Positions 8,212-16,651 of a stretch of DNA of 36,525 bases are shown here, piece by piece (the stretch's first letter is position 1; the number at the start of each line of letters is the position of its first letter). Source of the stretch: an uncultured Rubrobacteraceae bacterium (lineage in GTDB: Bacteria > Actinomycetota > Rubrobacteria > Rubrobacterales > Rubrobacteraceae); the NCBI GenBank assembly GCA_902806085.1, contig CADCVH010000047.1, positions 1-36,525 on the forward strand, written 5' to 3'. Made by a program: the position numbers and the translations under genes. The notes beneath the pieces were generated by a model. That model did no database searches. It was given only the letters and a program-made list of their open reading frames with translations, and was not told the origin of the DNA.

Positions 8212-9243
8212 ATGACTAACCTGTACCTGGGACTAGAGCAAGGGCTTGCAAAGGTCGACCTGGGCGGTGGGGGAACCGCGCGTTGGGTGCTTGAGGTCGG
8301 TCCGCTCTCGCAGGTGGCGGTCGATCCGCTGCGGCCCGATCGCGTGTATGCGGCGACGCTGGGCCGCGGCCTGTGGCGCAGCGAGGACGCCGGTGCCACC
8401 TGGGAGCAGGCGGGGGCGGGTATAGCCAGCCAGGTGACCCGGTCGGTGGCGGTCAGCCGGTCCGAGCGCGTGGGCGGACTGGGCGTCGTCTACGTCGGTA
8501 CGGAGCTATCGGCCCTGTACCGCTCCGAGGACGGCGGGGAGAGCTTCCAGGAGTTGACGGCCTTGCAGGAGGCCCCCTCCCTCCCGGAGTGGAGTTTCCC
8601 GCCGGAGCCGGACACCCACCACGTCCACCAGATCCTGCTCGACCCGAACGAGCCGGGGACGATCCTGGTGGGCATCGAGCAGGGCGGCATCGTGCGCAGC
8701 GTCGACGGCGGCCGGTCCTGGGAAGACCACGTGGATCCCGCCGACTACGACCCGCACACCCTCCTCGCGCACCCCGACGCCCCCGGACGGATCTACGAGG
8801 GCGGGGGCGCGAGCTACTGCGAGAGCCGCGACGGCGGGGCCTCCTGGCGCCGGGACCTCGCCGGGATTCCCGAGGACGTGCGCTACTTCTACAGCCTGGC
8901 GGTCGACCCCGGCGACCCGGAGACCGTCGTGATCTCCGCCGCGCGCGACCCGTTCAGCGGGCACGGCGTGTTCTCCGACGCGCCGGTCTGGTCGACGCTG
9001 TACCGTCGCGCCGACGGGGGGAACTGGCAGGAGGTCACCGACGGCCTACCGGACCGCGACGGGACGGTGATGGGGACGCTCGCCACCAACGAGGCCGAGC
9101 CGGGCGCCTTCTACTACGTCACCGTCCCGGGCGAGGTGTATCGCTCGCAGGACGCGGGCCGGAGTTGGAACCAGGTCAAACTCGAGTGGACGTCGAGCCT
9201 GTCGCAGCGCGCCGTGAGCGCCGCGGTGGCAGCCGAGGGCTGA
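8212..9243 (+). CDS. Asp-box (BNR) repeat beta-propeller protein
   Basis: A 343-residue protein built of repeats carrying the Asp-box signature S-x-D-x-G-x-x-W/F. Six copies are visible: LWRSEDAGATW, LYRSEDGGESF, IVRSVDGGRSW, CESRDGGASW, YRRADGGNW and VYRSQDAGRSW. They are spaced about 45-60 residues apart, so one six-bladed propeller is expected. No signal peptide or membrane helix is seen, unlike secreted sialidases, and no sialidase arginine triad is evident. It sits inside the catabolic run between the MDR dehydrogenase and a small unknown gene. The fold is well supported; the function is unknown, possibly a lactonase-like or scaffold role. Confidence 0.8.
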   Translation: MTNLYLGLEQGLAKVDLGGGGTARWVLEVGPLSQVAVDPLRPDRVYAATLGRGLWRSEDAGATWEQAGAGIASQVTRSVAVSRSERVGGLGVVYVGTELSALYRSEDGGESFQELTALQEAPSLPEWSFPPEPDTHHVHQILLDPNEPGTILVGIEQGGIVRSVDGGRSWEDHVDPADYDPHTLLAHPDAPGRIYEGGGASYCESRDGGASWRRDLAGIPEDVRYFYSLAVDPGDPETVVISAARDPFSGHGVFSDAPVWSTLYRRADGGNWQEVTDGLPDRDGTVMGTLATNEAEPGAFYYVTVPGEVYRSQDAGRSWNQVKLEWTSSLSQRAVSAAVAAEG

Positions 9244-9276
9244 ACTCGGGCAACGAACGACGAAAGGACTGAGAAT

Positions 9277-9675
9277 ATGGAAGGTCAGGATCAGGGCGCA
9301 AAGATGAGGCTGCGGCTCGCGGTAATGAACCTGGGCGCCGCCCCGCTGGCCCAGCGCCGCTACGTGCAACTCGGCATGCTTCAGCACGCCGCCCAGACCG
9401 TCGAGCAGGAAGGCGGACGGGCGGAGGAGCTGCGGGATGCCGGCGTGCTGAACCCGTCGCAGGCGGAACTGATCGCCTCGCTACGCAGTGAGCTTGCCGA
9501 GCTTCGCGACGGCACCGACGACTACATGCACGAGCGTGAGGCGGGTCCGCGCGATTTCTTGTTCGTTCACGCGCTGGAGGACGAGGGTTGGCACAAGGTG
9601 CGCCATCTGGCGCGGACTTGCTTCACCTCCCTGCGCGAAGACCACGAGCCGTCGTCCACCTACAGGGGAACGTAG
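9277..9675 (+). CDS. Hypothetical 132-residue protein
   Basis: A hydrophilic, helix-rich protein with no recognised family. An opening strand (MRLRLAVMNLGAAPLAQRRY) is followed by a segment likely to be coiled (ELIASLRSELAELRDGTDDY) and the tail HALEDEGWHKVRHLARTCF. ATG at 9277 follows AAAGGACTGAG. The next gene begins six bases after the stop, so the two are probably co-expressed. It may be a partner of the TAXI-like protein that follows, which is inference from spacing only. Confidence 0.6.
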   Translation: MEGQDQGAKMRLRLAVMNLGAAPLAQRRYVQLGMLQHAAQTVEQEGGRAEELRDAGVLNPSQAELIASLRSELAELRDGTDDYMHEREAGPRDFLFVHALEDEGWHKVRHLARTCFTSLREDHEPSSTYRGT

Positions 9676-9680
9676 GCATC

Positions 9681-10649
9681 GTGGCGGCCACACGAATGCT
9701 GGACCGGCCGGTCTCGCTCCGCTTCATGGGCGACTGGGGCGCCATAAACCTGACGCGCATCTGCGGCTGGCTCGCCCAGGAGGTGTGGGACCACACCCCC
9801 GGCGACACGCGCAGCCTGATCTACACCGGGCGCGGCAACGTGGACAACCTGCGCGCCGTGGCCCAGGGCGAGGTCGACGTCGCCGTCGTTACCCCGTCGA
9901 CCTTCGCGGAGATGGCGCTGCGGGGCCGGGGCCTCTTCGAGGGCGAAGCCTACCCGTACCTGCGGGCGCTCGGCGAGGTGCCCCACGAGGACAGGCTGCT
10001 GTTCGCCGTGCGGCAAGACTTCGGCTTGACCTCGCTGGCGGAGATCCGGGATGGACGCGTGCCGCTTCGCCTGGCGATCTCCCCGAACGACGGCGTGAGC
10101 TTCCCCGGTTACGCCGCGCACCGCGTCCTCGCCGGCTCCGGTGTGGCGCCGGAGAAGCTGGAGGAATGGGGCGGGACGATACTGGAGCACGAGCGGCCGT
10201 TCGAGTGCCTCGACGACCTGGAAGAAGGAAGGGCCGACGCGGTGTTCCACGAGGCGGTCATGACGCCGAACTGGCAGCGCCTCACGGAGTCCCACGACCT
10301 CGCGTTCCTGTCGATCCAACCGGAGGTACTCGAGGAGGTCGAGCGGGAGTTCGGCTGGCGGCGCGCCCGGGTCGAAGCCGGGTATCTTCGTGGCCTCGAC
10401 CGGCCGGTGGAGACGCTGGACTTCTCCGGCTACCTGGTGGTGGTGCGCGAGGACATGCCGGACGACGTGGCCCACTTTCTGACCTGGGTCCTGGGCGAGA
10501 AATCGTCGGGATTCGAGGCGCAGTACCGGCACCTGCCCCCCGATCGTAGCCCGCTCTCGTATCCCATCAACCGGGAGAAACTGTCCCGGACTCCCATCCC
10601 GCTCCACCAGGCCGCGGCCGACTACTATCAGCAAGCCGGTTCGGGATGA
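9681..10649 (+). CDS. TAXI-family solute-binding-like protein without signal peptide
   Basis: About 322 residues from GTG 9681 (ATG 9696 is the alternative). The fold matches TAXI-type TRAP solute-binding proteins: VSLRFMGDWGAINLTRICGW opens domain 1, then GNVDNLRAVAQGEVDVAVVT, SPNDGVSFPGYAAHRVL and a late LEEGRADAVFHEAV. Genuine TRAP binding proteins are exported, but neither start gives a signal sequence or lipobox, and no TRAP permease gene is present. Together with the decarboxylase-like gene at 5212 this makes two binding-protein folds in the run that look cytoplasmic. A ligand sensor or an enzyme are the alternatives. Confidence 0.7.
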   Translation: MAATRMLDRPVSLRFMGDWGAINLTRICGWLAQEVWDHTPGDTRSLIYTGRGNVDNLRAVAQGEVDVAVVTPSTFAEMALRGRGLFEGEAYPYLRALGEVPHEDRLLFAVRQDFGLTSLAEIRDGRVPLRLAISPNDGVSFPGYAAHRVLAGSGVAPEKLEEWGGTILEHERPFECLDDLEEGRADAVFHEAVMTPNWQRLTESHDLAFLSIQPEVLEEVEREFGWRRARVEAGYLRGLDRPVETLDFSGYLVVVREDMPDDVAHFLTWVLGEKSSGFEAQYRHLPPDRSPLSYPINREKLSRTPIPLHQAAADYYQQAGSG

Positions 10650-10659
10650 GGGGGATCCC

Positions 10660-11379
10660 ATGTCCGGTCGATCGACCGTCGGATCCGCCAAGAAAGGATG
10701 CAAGCGGGTGTTGACCATCTCGAAAGACCGGGACGTTTTTACGGGGATAGTCCTCATCGAGGTGTCCCCGGACAAGCTACGGAGGGTGCTTGACGTGATC
10801 ATGCACCACACGGAGGAGACGATCAAGCACATGCCCGGTTTCGTCGGTTACGCCTTCCTCGAAAGCCTCGATGGCGAGCGGGTTACCGAGTATGTCCAGT
10901 GGGAGAGCGCGGACCACATTCAGGCGGCGTTCAAAGACCCCAGGTTCTCCGAACACCTCACCGACGTCAGAAAGATCGCCAACGAGGAATTTTTTCCTTG
11001 CGAGATCTATTACGTAAACGAGGTCGGCCACCAAGTAGGCGAAGGTACGGCGACCATCTCTAAAGAAGCCGACTCTCTCACAGCGATCACGGAGTTCGCG
11101 GTGAGGCCCGGGAAACAGCAGGCGCTTCTGGACCTTATCGTCGACGATCACGAATCCTCACTGCGGGACTTTCCGGGATTCTTGTCCGTAAGCGTTTTCA
11201 GGAGTCTCGACGGCGGCAAGGTGGTCGAACACCTGCAGCTTGAGAGTCGCGAGGTGTTCGAGGCCCTCGGACAGAGCCCCGAGTTGCGCTCCCACCAAGA
11301 GAAAGTCTCCGAGCTCGCCCGCCCGGAGGCACGCCTCTACGAAGTGGACTACGTCTCCGTCGCGGAGGCTGCGGGATGA
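10660..11379 (+). CDS. Tandem ABM-domain protein
   Basis: A 239-residue protein with two antibiotic-biosynthesis-monooxygenase (dimeric alpha/beta barrel) domains, about residues 22-115 and 140-232. Each has the same core: a first strand (FTGIVLIEVSP; SLTAITEFAVRP), a helix, then GFVGYAFLESLDGERVTEYVQW in the first and GFLSVSVFRSLDGGKVVEHLQL in the second. A fused pair could make the barrel within one chain. ABM proteins include cofactor-free quinone-forming monooxygenases, so oxygenation of a phenolic intermediate is plausible. ATG 10660 follows GAGGGGGA; GTG 10708 is a possible shorter start. A single-domain relative is at 12491. Confidence 0.83.
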   Translation: MSGRSTVGSAKKGCKRVLTISKDRDVFTGIVLIEVSPDKLRRVLDVIMHHTEETIKHMPGFVGYAFLESLDGERVTEYVQWESADHIQAAFKDPRFSEHLTDVRKIANEEFFPCEIYYVNEVGHQVGEGTATISKEADSLTAITEFAVRPGKQQALLDLIVDDHESSLRDFPGFLSVSVFRSLDGGKVVEHLQLESREVFEALGQSPELRSHQEKVSELARPEARLYEVDYVSVAEAAG

Positions 11380-11421
11380 AGGTTTGCTGTCGTTGGTCGG
11401 ATACGTAAAGGAGGGTCCATA

Positions 11422-12156
11422 GTGGGCGATTTGAGCGGAAAAGTGGCGGTGGTGACGGGGGCGTCACGCGGTATTGGGCGGGCGATAGCCGAACGTCTCG
11501 GGCGCGACGGCGCGTCGGTCGTGGTCAACTTCGCGGGCAGCGCCGGGAAGGCGCAAGAGGTAGTCGCCACCATCGAGGGAGATGGCAGCGAGGCCATCGC
11601 GGTACAGGCCGACATGGGCACGACCGCCGATATCCGGCGGCTGTTCGAGGAGGCCACCGAAAGGTTCGGCCGGCTCGACATCCTGGTCGTCAACGCCGGT
11701 ACCGCCATCTACAAGCCGCACGCCGAGGTGACGGAGGAGGAGTTTGACCGGGTATTTGCCCTGAACACCAAGGGTGCCTTCTTTGCCCTACAGGAAGCCG
11801 CGAAAAGAATCGAAGACGGCGGGCGGATAGTGAGCATCAGCACCGGGGGCACCGTACAGAGCAGTCCCACCGCCGGCCTCTACACCGGTAGCAAGGCGCC
11901 CATCGAGCAGTTCACCGAGGCGCTGGCCCAGGAGTTGGGAGGACGAGGCGTCACGGTCAATACCGTGTTGCCTGGCCTCGTCGAGACGGACGGGGTGGTG
12001 ATCAGCGAAGAGCAGAAAGAGCAGGTCATAGCGCAGACCCCATTGGGGCGGATAGGACAGTCGGAGGACGTGGCCGACGTGGTCGCATTCCTCGTGAGCG
12101 AGGAGGCCCGTTGGGTCACCGCCCAAAACGTGCGCGCCGGCGGTGGATTGATATGA
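11422..12156 (+). CDS. Short-chain dehydrogenase/reductase
   Basis: A 244-residue classical SDR close to the 3-oxoacyl-reductase group. The cofactor motif TGASRGIG is at residues 12-19, followed by LDILVVNAGT, a Ser in SISTGG, and the catalytic Tyr154/Lys158 in YTGSK. The tail GRIGQSEDVADVVAFLVSEE is typical. GTG 11422 follows AAAGGAGGG. The Arg after the glycine motif suggests NADP(H) use. It probably oxidises or reduces a hydroxyl/keto group in the pathway. The stop overlaps an ATG at 12153 whose reading frame is doubtful. Confidence 0.9.
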   Translation: MGDLSGKVAVVTGASRGIGRAIAERLGRDGASVVVNFAGSAGKAQEVVATIEGDGSEAIAVQADMGTTADIRRLFEEATERFGRLDILVVNAGTAIYKPHAEVTEEEFDRVFALNTKGAFFALQEAAKRIEDGGRIVSISTGGTVQSSPTAGLYTGSKAPIEQFTEALAQELGGRGVTVNTVLPGLVETDGVVISEEQKEQVIAQTPLGRIGQSEDVADVVAFLVSEEARWVTAQNVRAGGGLI

Positions 12157-12494
12157 ACCCGCAGGTTCGAGCGACGAAGAGTGAGTACGAGCAGTTTACG
12201 GCCCCCATGCTGTTGGCAAGAAACCCCCATTTAGGGTCGAAGGATCAGCCATTCGTGGAGAAACCCTCGAAGGATTGGCCTGCGTCCACCTGCCCACGGA
12301 AAGGTCCGGTGCATTGCCGGAGGTATCCCGGATCCCCGGCGGCGGGTAGGCGGTGGGTGGTTTCGGCGGTCTCGTCTGTCAGCACATCGCCAACCACGAG
12401 TCGGGCTTCTCCTCCACAGCGGCGGGCGAGGAGTGAAGCGGCCACTATGCGGGCCGACGAGGTGTGCAAACCGAAGTCAGGAGAAAACAAGTGA
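12153..12494 (+). other. Doubtful ORF or decayed stretch between SDR and ABM genes
   Basis: An ATGA overlap with the SDR stop opens a 113-codon frame, but after about 35 residues it becomes Ser/Arg/Pro-rich and resembles out-of-frame high-GC sequence. A second plus frame ends with FGGLVCQHIANHESGFSS before a stop at about 12435 and looks more protein-like, suggesting the remnant of a lost gene. No family was recognised. The 330 bases hold no other visible signal. Confidence 0.2.
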
Positions 12495-12835
12495 CAACCA
12501 TCTCGACCGAACAGGACGTGGTGACGCTGATCAACGTCTTCACCGTGAGGCCCGAGGACCAGCAGCGCCTCGTGGGCGTGCTCGCGCAGGCGGCGGCGAC
12601 CATGAAGACCATCCACGGCTACGTCTCCTCCAACCTCCACAAGAGCCTGGACGGCACCAAGGTCACCAACTACGTGCAGTGGGAGAGCGTGGGGGACTTC
12701 GAGGCGATGCTAGAGGACCCCGAGGCGGCCCCGCACATGCGGGAGGCCGCCGGGATCGCCGAGGGGTACGAGCCCGACCTCTACGAGGTCGCGTTCGTGG
12801 ACGAGGCCGCGGAGGAGGCGGACCGCTCGAGTTGA
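12491..12835 (+). CDS. Single ABM-domain protein
   Basis: A 114-residue protein from GTG 12491, chosen because AGGAG lies about eight bases upstream and the product then starts directly before the domain (MTTISTEQDVVTLINVFTVR). One antibiotic-biosynthesis-monooxygenase domain fills the chain: GYVSSNLHKSLDGTKVTNYV and DLYEVAFVDEA mark the core strands. It resembles each half of the tandem protein at 10660 in the SLDG-KV-QWES segment, so the two are paralogues. The protein should dimerise and could oxygenate a phenol or quinone. About 250 bases without a gene follow it before the P450. Confidence 0.83.
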   Translation: MTTISTEQDVVTLINVFTVRPEDQQRLVGVLAQAAATMKTIHGYVSSNLHKSLDGTKVTNYVQWESVGDFEAMLEDPEAAPHMREAAGIAEGYEPDLYEVAFVDEAAEEADRSS

Positions 12836-13089
12836 CCCTCTTCCCGACACCGACGGCGCACGGGGGTGTCGTCGGACGCCCGCAAGCGGGTTTGCGGCGG
12901 GCCCGGGCACGGGTCGCCCCTGTCCGCCACGGTGGGACGGGGTCGGCCGACGACCGCGTCGCCCGGGTAGGCTTGGACCGGTGACCGGGGTGCTCTTCTA
13001 CCTCCGAGAAAGAGGCTACCCGCGGGCCGCCGTGACGGAGCAGCAATGATCGGCCACGCGACAGTGACCAAACGACCAGGAGCGAGCCA

Positions 13090-14283
13090 ATGACCCAAGA
13101 ATCGACGCGCCCTTCGTCCGGGGTGGACCTGTTCTCCGACGAGGCGCTGATGGACCCGTATCCGCGCTACGAGCAATTGCGTGAGGCCGGTGGTGCGGTC
13201 CATCTGGACGCCGCCGGTGCCTTCGCCCTCCCGCGCTACGCGGAGGTCCGCTCCGCCCTCGCCGATTGGCAGACGTTCTCGTCCCGCGGCATCGGCTTGA
13301 CCGAAGAGAGAAACGAGGCGATGGTCGGGACGATACTGGCCTCGGATCCGCCGGAACACGATGCCCTAAGAAAGACGATAGATTACGGTCTTTCGCCCCG
13401 AATCCTCAGGCAAGAGGCCGAGGCGACAATAAAGCAGAGGTCAGAGGAGATCGTGGAGGATGCGGTCGCGCGGGGCAGCTTCGACGCCGTAAAGGACCTG
13501 GCCCAGGCGTTTCCCTTATCCGTGGTGTTGGACCTGATCGGGCTGCCACAGGAGGGACGGGACCGGGTGCTCGACTGGGCCGACGGCGCCTTCAACTCCT
13601 TCGGGCCTGAGAACGAGAGGATGCGCTCCGGGGCGACCTCCGTCGAGAACCTGTGGGGCTACCTGTACACGTCCGTCACGCCCGATCGTCTCGCACCCGG
13701 AAGCATGGGCAGGAAAGTATACGAGGCGTCCGAGCGTGGGGAGATCCCGCCGGAGACCTGGATCGTGCAGATGGCGGCCTTCATCACCGCCGGGCTCGAC
13801 ACCACGATCAACGCCATAGGCAGCGGCATCTGGCTCTTCGCCACGCACCCCGACCAGTGGGACCTGGTCCGGGAGGACCCGGAACGCATGATCCCCATGG
13901 CCTTCAACGAGATCTTGAGGATCGAGTCCCCGGTCCAGTTCTTCGGCCGACGGGTGACCCGCGACCACGAGGTGGACGGCGTCCCGTTGCCCGAAGGGTC
14001 CCGGGTGCTCCTGATGTACGGGTCCGCCAACCGCGACGGGCGCAAGTGGGAAGACCCGGAACGTTTCGACGTGCTGCGTAACCCCGTGGATCACCTGGCC
14101 TTCGGACACGGCGTCCACAAGTGCGCCGGACAGGGCCTCGCGCGTATGGAGTTCGCCGCCGTGTTCGACCGCCTCGCGCGCACGGTCCGCCGGTTCGAGA
14201 TAGACGGGGAGCCCGAACGCCACCTCAACAACGTGGTACGGGGCCTCTCGAGCCTACCCGTGAGCGTACAGCGGACCACTTGA
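13090..14283 (+). CDS. Cytochrome P450
   Basis: A 397-residue soluble bacterial P450. The I-helix oxygen-activation motif is AGLDTT (residues 234-239), the ExxR motif runs from Glu274 to Arg277 (NEILR), and the haem-binding loop FGHGVHKCAGQGLAR places the axial thiolate at Cys345. All three landmarks are intact and the length is normal. ATG 13090 follows CAGGAG. No ferredoxin or ferredoxin reductase gene is adjacent, so electrons must come from elsewhere in the genome. In this context an O-demethylation or hydroxylation of an aromatic ether or ring is plausible; the substrate is unknown. Confidence 0.95.
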   Translation: MTQESTRPSSGVDLFSDEALMDPYPRYEQLREAGGAVHLDAAGAFALPRYAEVRSALADWQTFSSRGIGLTEERNEAMVGTILASDPPEHDALRKTIDYGLSPRILRQEAEATIKQRSEEIVEDAVARGSFDAVKDLAQAFPLSVVLDLIGLPQEGRDRVLDWADGAFNSFGPENERMRSGATSVENLWGYLYTSVTPDRLAPGSMGRKVYEASERGEIPPETWIVQMAAFITAGLDTTINAIGSGIWLFATHPDQWDLVREDPERMIPMAFNEILRIESPVQFFGRRVTRDHEVDGVPLPEGSRVLLMYGSANRDGRKWEDPERFDVLRNPVDHLAFGHGVHKCAGQGLARMEFAAVFDRLARTVRRFEIDGEPERHLNNVVRGLSSLPVSVQRTT

Positions 14284-14341
14284 GACCGCTTGAGACGGTA
14301 CGGTTACGAAACAGGGGAAGATCCCGGAAGGAGGAGAACGC

Positions 14342-14929
14342 ATGTCGGAGCGAGACGGGGCGATGATCCGGCCCAAGCTGCACCACGTCAACCTGAAGAC
14401 GACGCGCCCGCAGGAGATGATCGACTGGTACGCGGACGTGGTCGGCTCGGAGGTGACTTTCCAGTTCCCGGGCGGAGCCTGGCTGACCAACGACGAGGCG
14501 AACCACAGGATCGCGCTTCTGCACTCGCCGCGCCTCTCGGACGACCCGGAGAAGCTCGCGCACGCCGGGATGCACCACTTCGCCTTCGAGTACGGATCCG
14601 TGGACGACCTCCTGGCGACCTACGGGCGGCTCAAGGCCGAAGGGATCGAGCCGCACATGGCGCTCGACCACGGGATGACGACCTCCATCTACTACGTCGA
14701 CCCCGACGGCAACTCCGTGGAGCTGCAGTCGGACAATTTCGGGGACTGGAAGAAGTCTATGGAGTTCATGAAGTTTTCTCCGGAGTTCGCCGACGACCCC
14801 ATCGGCAAGTTCTTCGACCCGCAGAAGATGCTCGACGCACGCGAAGCGGGCGCCTCCGAGGAGGAGCTCCACCGGCGCGCCTACGCGGGCGAGTGGCACG
14901 TCGAGTACGACCTACGCATCCCTCTATAG
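14342..14929 (+). CDS. Single-module VOC dioxygenase-like protein
   Basis: A 195-residue VOC protein. The metal ligands expected of an extradiol-type or glyoxalase-fold enzyme are His15 (LHHVNL), His79 (MHHFAFEY) and Glu127 (NSVELQSDNF). After the module, a 60-residue tail (KKSMEFMKFSPEFADDPIG and onward) is characteristic of a subgroup of catechol 2,3-dioxygenase-like proteins. ATG 14342 follows GGAAGGAGGAG. It is 21 bases upstream of a second FAD hydroxylase, repeating the hydroxylase/VOC pairing seen at 1816-5209. Confidence 0.83.
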   Translation: MSERDGAMIRPKLHHVNLKTTRPQEMIDWYADVVGSEVTFQFPGGAWLTNDEANHRIALLHSPRLSDDPEKLAHAGMHHFAFEYGSVDDLLATYGRLKAEGIEPHMALDHGMTTSIYYVDPDGNSVELQSDNFGDWKKSMEFMKFSPEFADDPIGKFFDPQKMLDAREAGASEEELHRRAYAGEWHVEYDLRIPL

Positions 14930-14950
14930 AGCAGAGGAGGCGCAACCATC

Positions 14951-16648
14951 ATGCGCAACAACGAGTTCGACGTGGCCGTCGTGGGCTACGGCCCCACGGG
15001 GCAGATGGCCTCGATCCTGCTGGGGGAGATGGGCCACCGCGTCGCCGCCTTCGAGAGGTGGCCGACGACCTACCCGCTGCCGCGCGCCGTGCATTACGAC
15101 GACGAGATCGCCCGGGTCTTCGGGCTGGCCGGGGTCTCCGACGAGGTTCGCGAGATCACGGACCCCGTCCCGGACTTCTACGAGTGGCGCAACAAAGACG
15201 ACGAGATCCTGCTGCGCCTCGACTGGTCGCAGCAAGGCCTCTCCGGCTGGCCGGCGGCGAACTTCTTCTCCCAGCCGGACCTCCAGAGGGTGCTGGACGA
15301 GAAGGCCAAGTCGCTGCCGACGGTAGAGGTAAACCAGGGCTGGGAGGCCCAAGATATCTCGCACCACGACGACCGCGTGGAGCTGACGGTCCGCAAGGGC
15401 CATCCCGGTCGGGGGGGCGAGTGGATGCCGGAGGGGGAGACGAGGACCGTCCGGGCGCGCTACCTCGTAGGCGCCGACGGCGCGAACAGCCTCGTGCGCC
15501 GGCACATGGGCGCGCCGGTCGCCGACCTCGGGTTCGACTTCGACTGGCTCATCCTGGACGTCGTCCCGCACGAGGAGCGGGTTTGGAGCCCGATGAACTG
15601 GCAGCTTTGCGATCCTGCGCGCCCGACCACGATAGTCTCCGGTGGTCCCGGCCGCAGGCGTTGGGAGTTCATGCGGCTGCCCGGGGAGAGCATCGAGGAA
15701 CTCAACACCGAAGAGACCGCCTGGCGGCTGCTGGAGCCTTGGGGCAGAACCCCGGAGAACACGACGCTCGAGAGGCACACGGTGTACAGGTTCGGGGCCC
15801 GCTGGGCGGAGTCCTGGCGGCAGGGGAGGCTGCTGCTCGCCGGCGACGCCGCCCACCTCATGCCGCCTTTTGCCGGGCAGGGGATGTGCTCGGGCCTCAG
15901 GGACGCCGTCAACCTCTCCTGGAAGCTCGACCTCGTCCTCCCCGGGAAGGCCTCCGACGCGATCCTGAACACCTACGAGTCCGAGCGCCTCGTCAACGTC
16001 CGCCATTTCATAGACTTCTCCGTCGAGCTTGGCAGCCTGCAGTGCGTCACCGACCCGCAAGAGGCCTCCGAGCGGGACGGGCGGATGATCGCCGCGCGGG
16101 AGGACCCGTCCACGGCGCCCCCGATACCCAACCCGCCGCACAGGCTCGGGCCGGGCCTCCTGCGCGAGGGGGATCCGCTGGTGGGCATGCTCTCGATCCA
16201 AGGGCAGGTGCGTTTCGGCGAGGGGACCGGCCTGTTCGACGACGTGGTCGGGAACGGATGGACGGTGCTCAGTCCCGTGGCCGACCCCCGGGACGTGCTC
16301 GACGGGGAGCAGCTGGCGTTCCTCGACGAACTCGGCGCGCACCTGGTAAGGGTGACGACGTCGGAAGGGGCGCCCGGCGACGGAACGGTCGTCGACCTGG
16401 AAGGCAGGTACGCCGGATGGTTCGAGGAGGCCGACGTCGAAGCGGTGGTGGTCCGCCCCGACTTCTACGTCTACGGCACCGCCAGCAAGATGGCCGAGCT
16501 CCCGCGTCTCGTCTCGTCTTTGCGGGCGGAGCTCGGACGGGTCGAGCCCCCGTCGTCCGCCGAAGCGAGATCCTCGAGCGCGCCACCGCCCTTGTCCGAC
16601 GCCGCGCCGGAGACCAACCGTCAGAGCGCGGATTCGGCAAGACGGTAG
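14951..16648 (+). CDS. MhpA-like FAD aromatic hydroxylase
   Basis: A 565-residue class A flavin monooxygenase most like 3-(3-hydroxyphenyl)propionate hydroxylase (MhpA). The Rossmann motif GYGPTG is at residues 12-17. RYLVGADGANSLVRRHMG carries the DG motif and LLLAGDAAHLMPPFAGQGMC has the GD motif with Asp299. The C-terminal 40 residues are Ser/Pro-rich and may be disordered. It would hydroxylate a phenolic acid to a catechol for the VOC enzyme encoded just upstream. ATG 14951 follows AGAGGAGG. It is a distant paralogue of the gene at 3548. Confidence 0.9.
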   Translation: MRNNEFDVAVVGYGPTGQMASILLGEMGHRVAAFERWPTTYPLPRAVHYDDEIARVFGLAGVSDEVREITDPVPDFYEWRNKDDEILLRLDWSQQGLSGWPAANFFSQPDLQRVLDEKAKSLPTVEVNQGWEAQDISHHDDRVELTVRKGHPGRGGEWMPEGETRTVRARYLVGADGANSLVRRHMGAPVADLGFDFDWLILDVVPHEERVWSPMNWQLCDPARPTTIVSGGPGRRRWEFMRLPGESIEELNTEETAWRLLEPWGRTPENTTLERHTVYRFGARWAESWRQGRLLLAGDAAHLMPPFAGQGMCSGLRDAVNLSWKLDLVLPGKASDAILNTYESERLVNVRHFIDFSVELGSLQCVTDPQEASERDGRMIAAREDPSTAPPIPNPPHRLGPGLLREGDPLVGMLSIQGQVRFGEGTGLFDDVVGNGWTVLSPVADPRDVLDGEQLAFLDELGAHLVRVTTSEGAPGDGTVVDLEGRYAGWFEEADVEAVVVRPDFYVYGTASKMAELPRLVSSLRAELGRVEPPSSAEARSSSAPPPLSDAAPETNRQSADSARR

Positions 16649-16651
16649 GAA

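Noticed and set aside
12878-12899. Short hairpin CCCG/CGGG in the spacer before the P450
   Set aside because: The stem is only four or five bases with a tiny loop, not distinguishable from chance in high-GC sequence.
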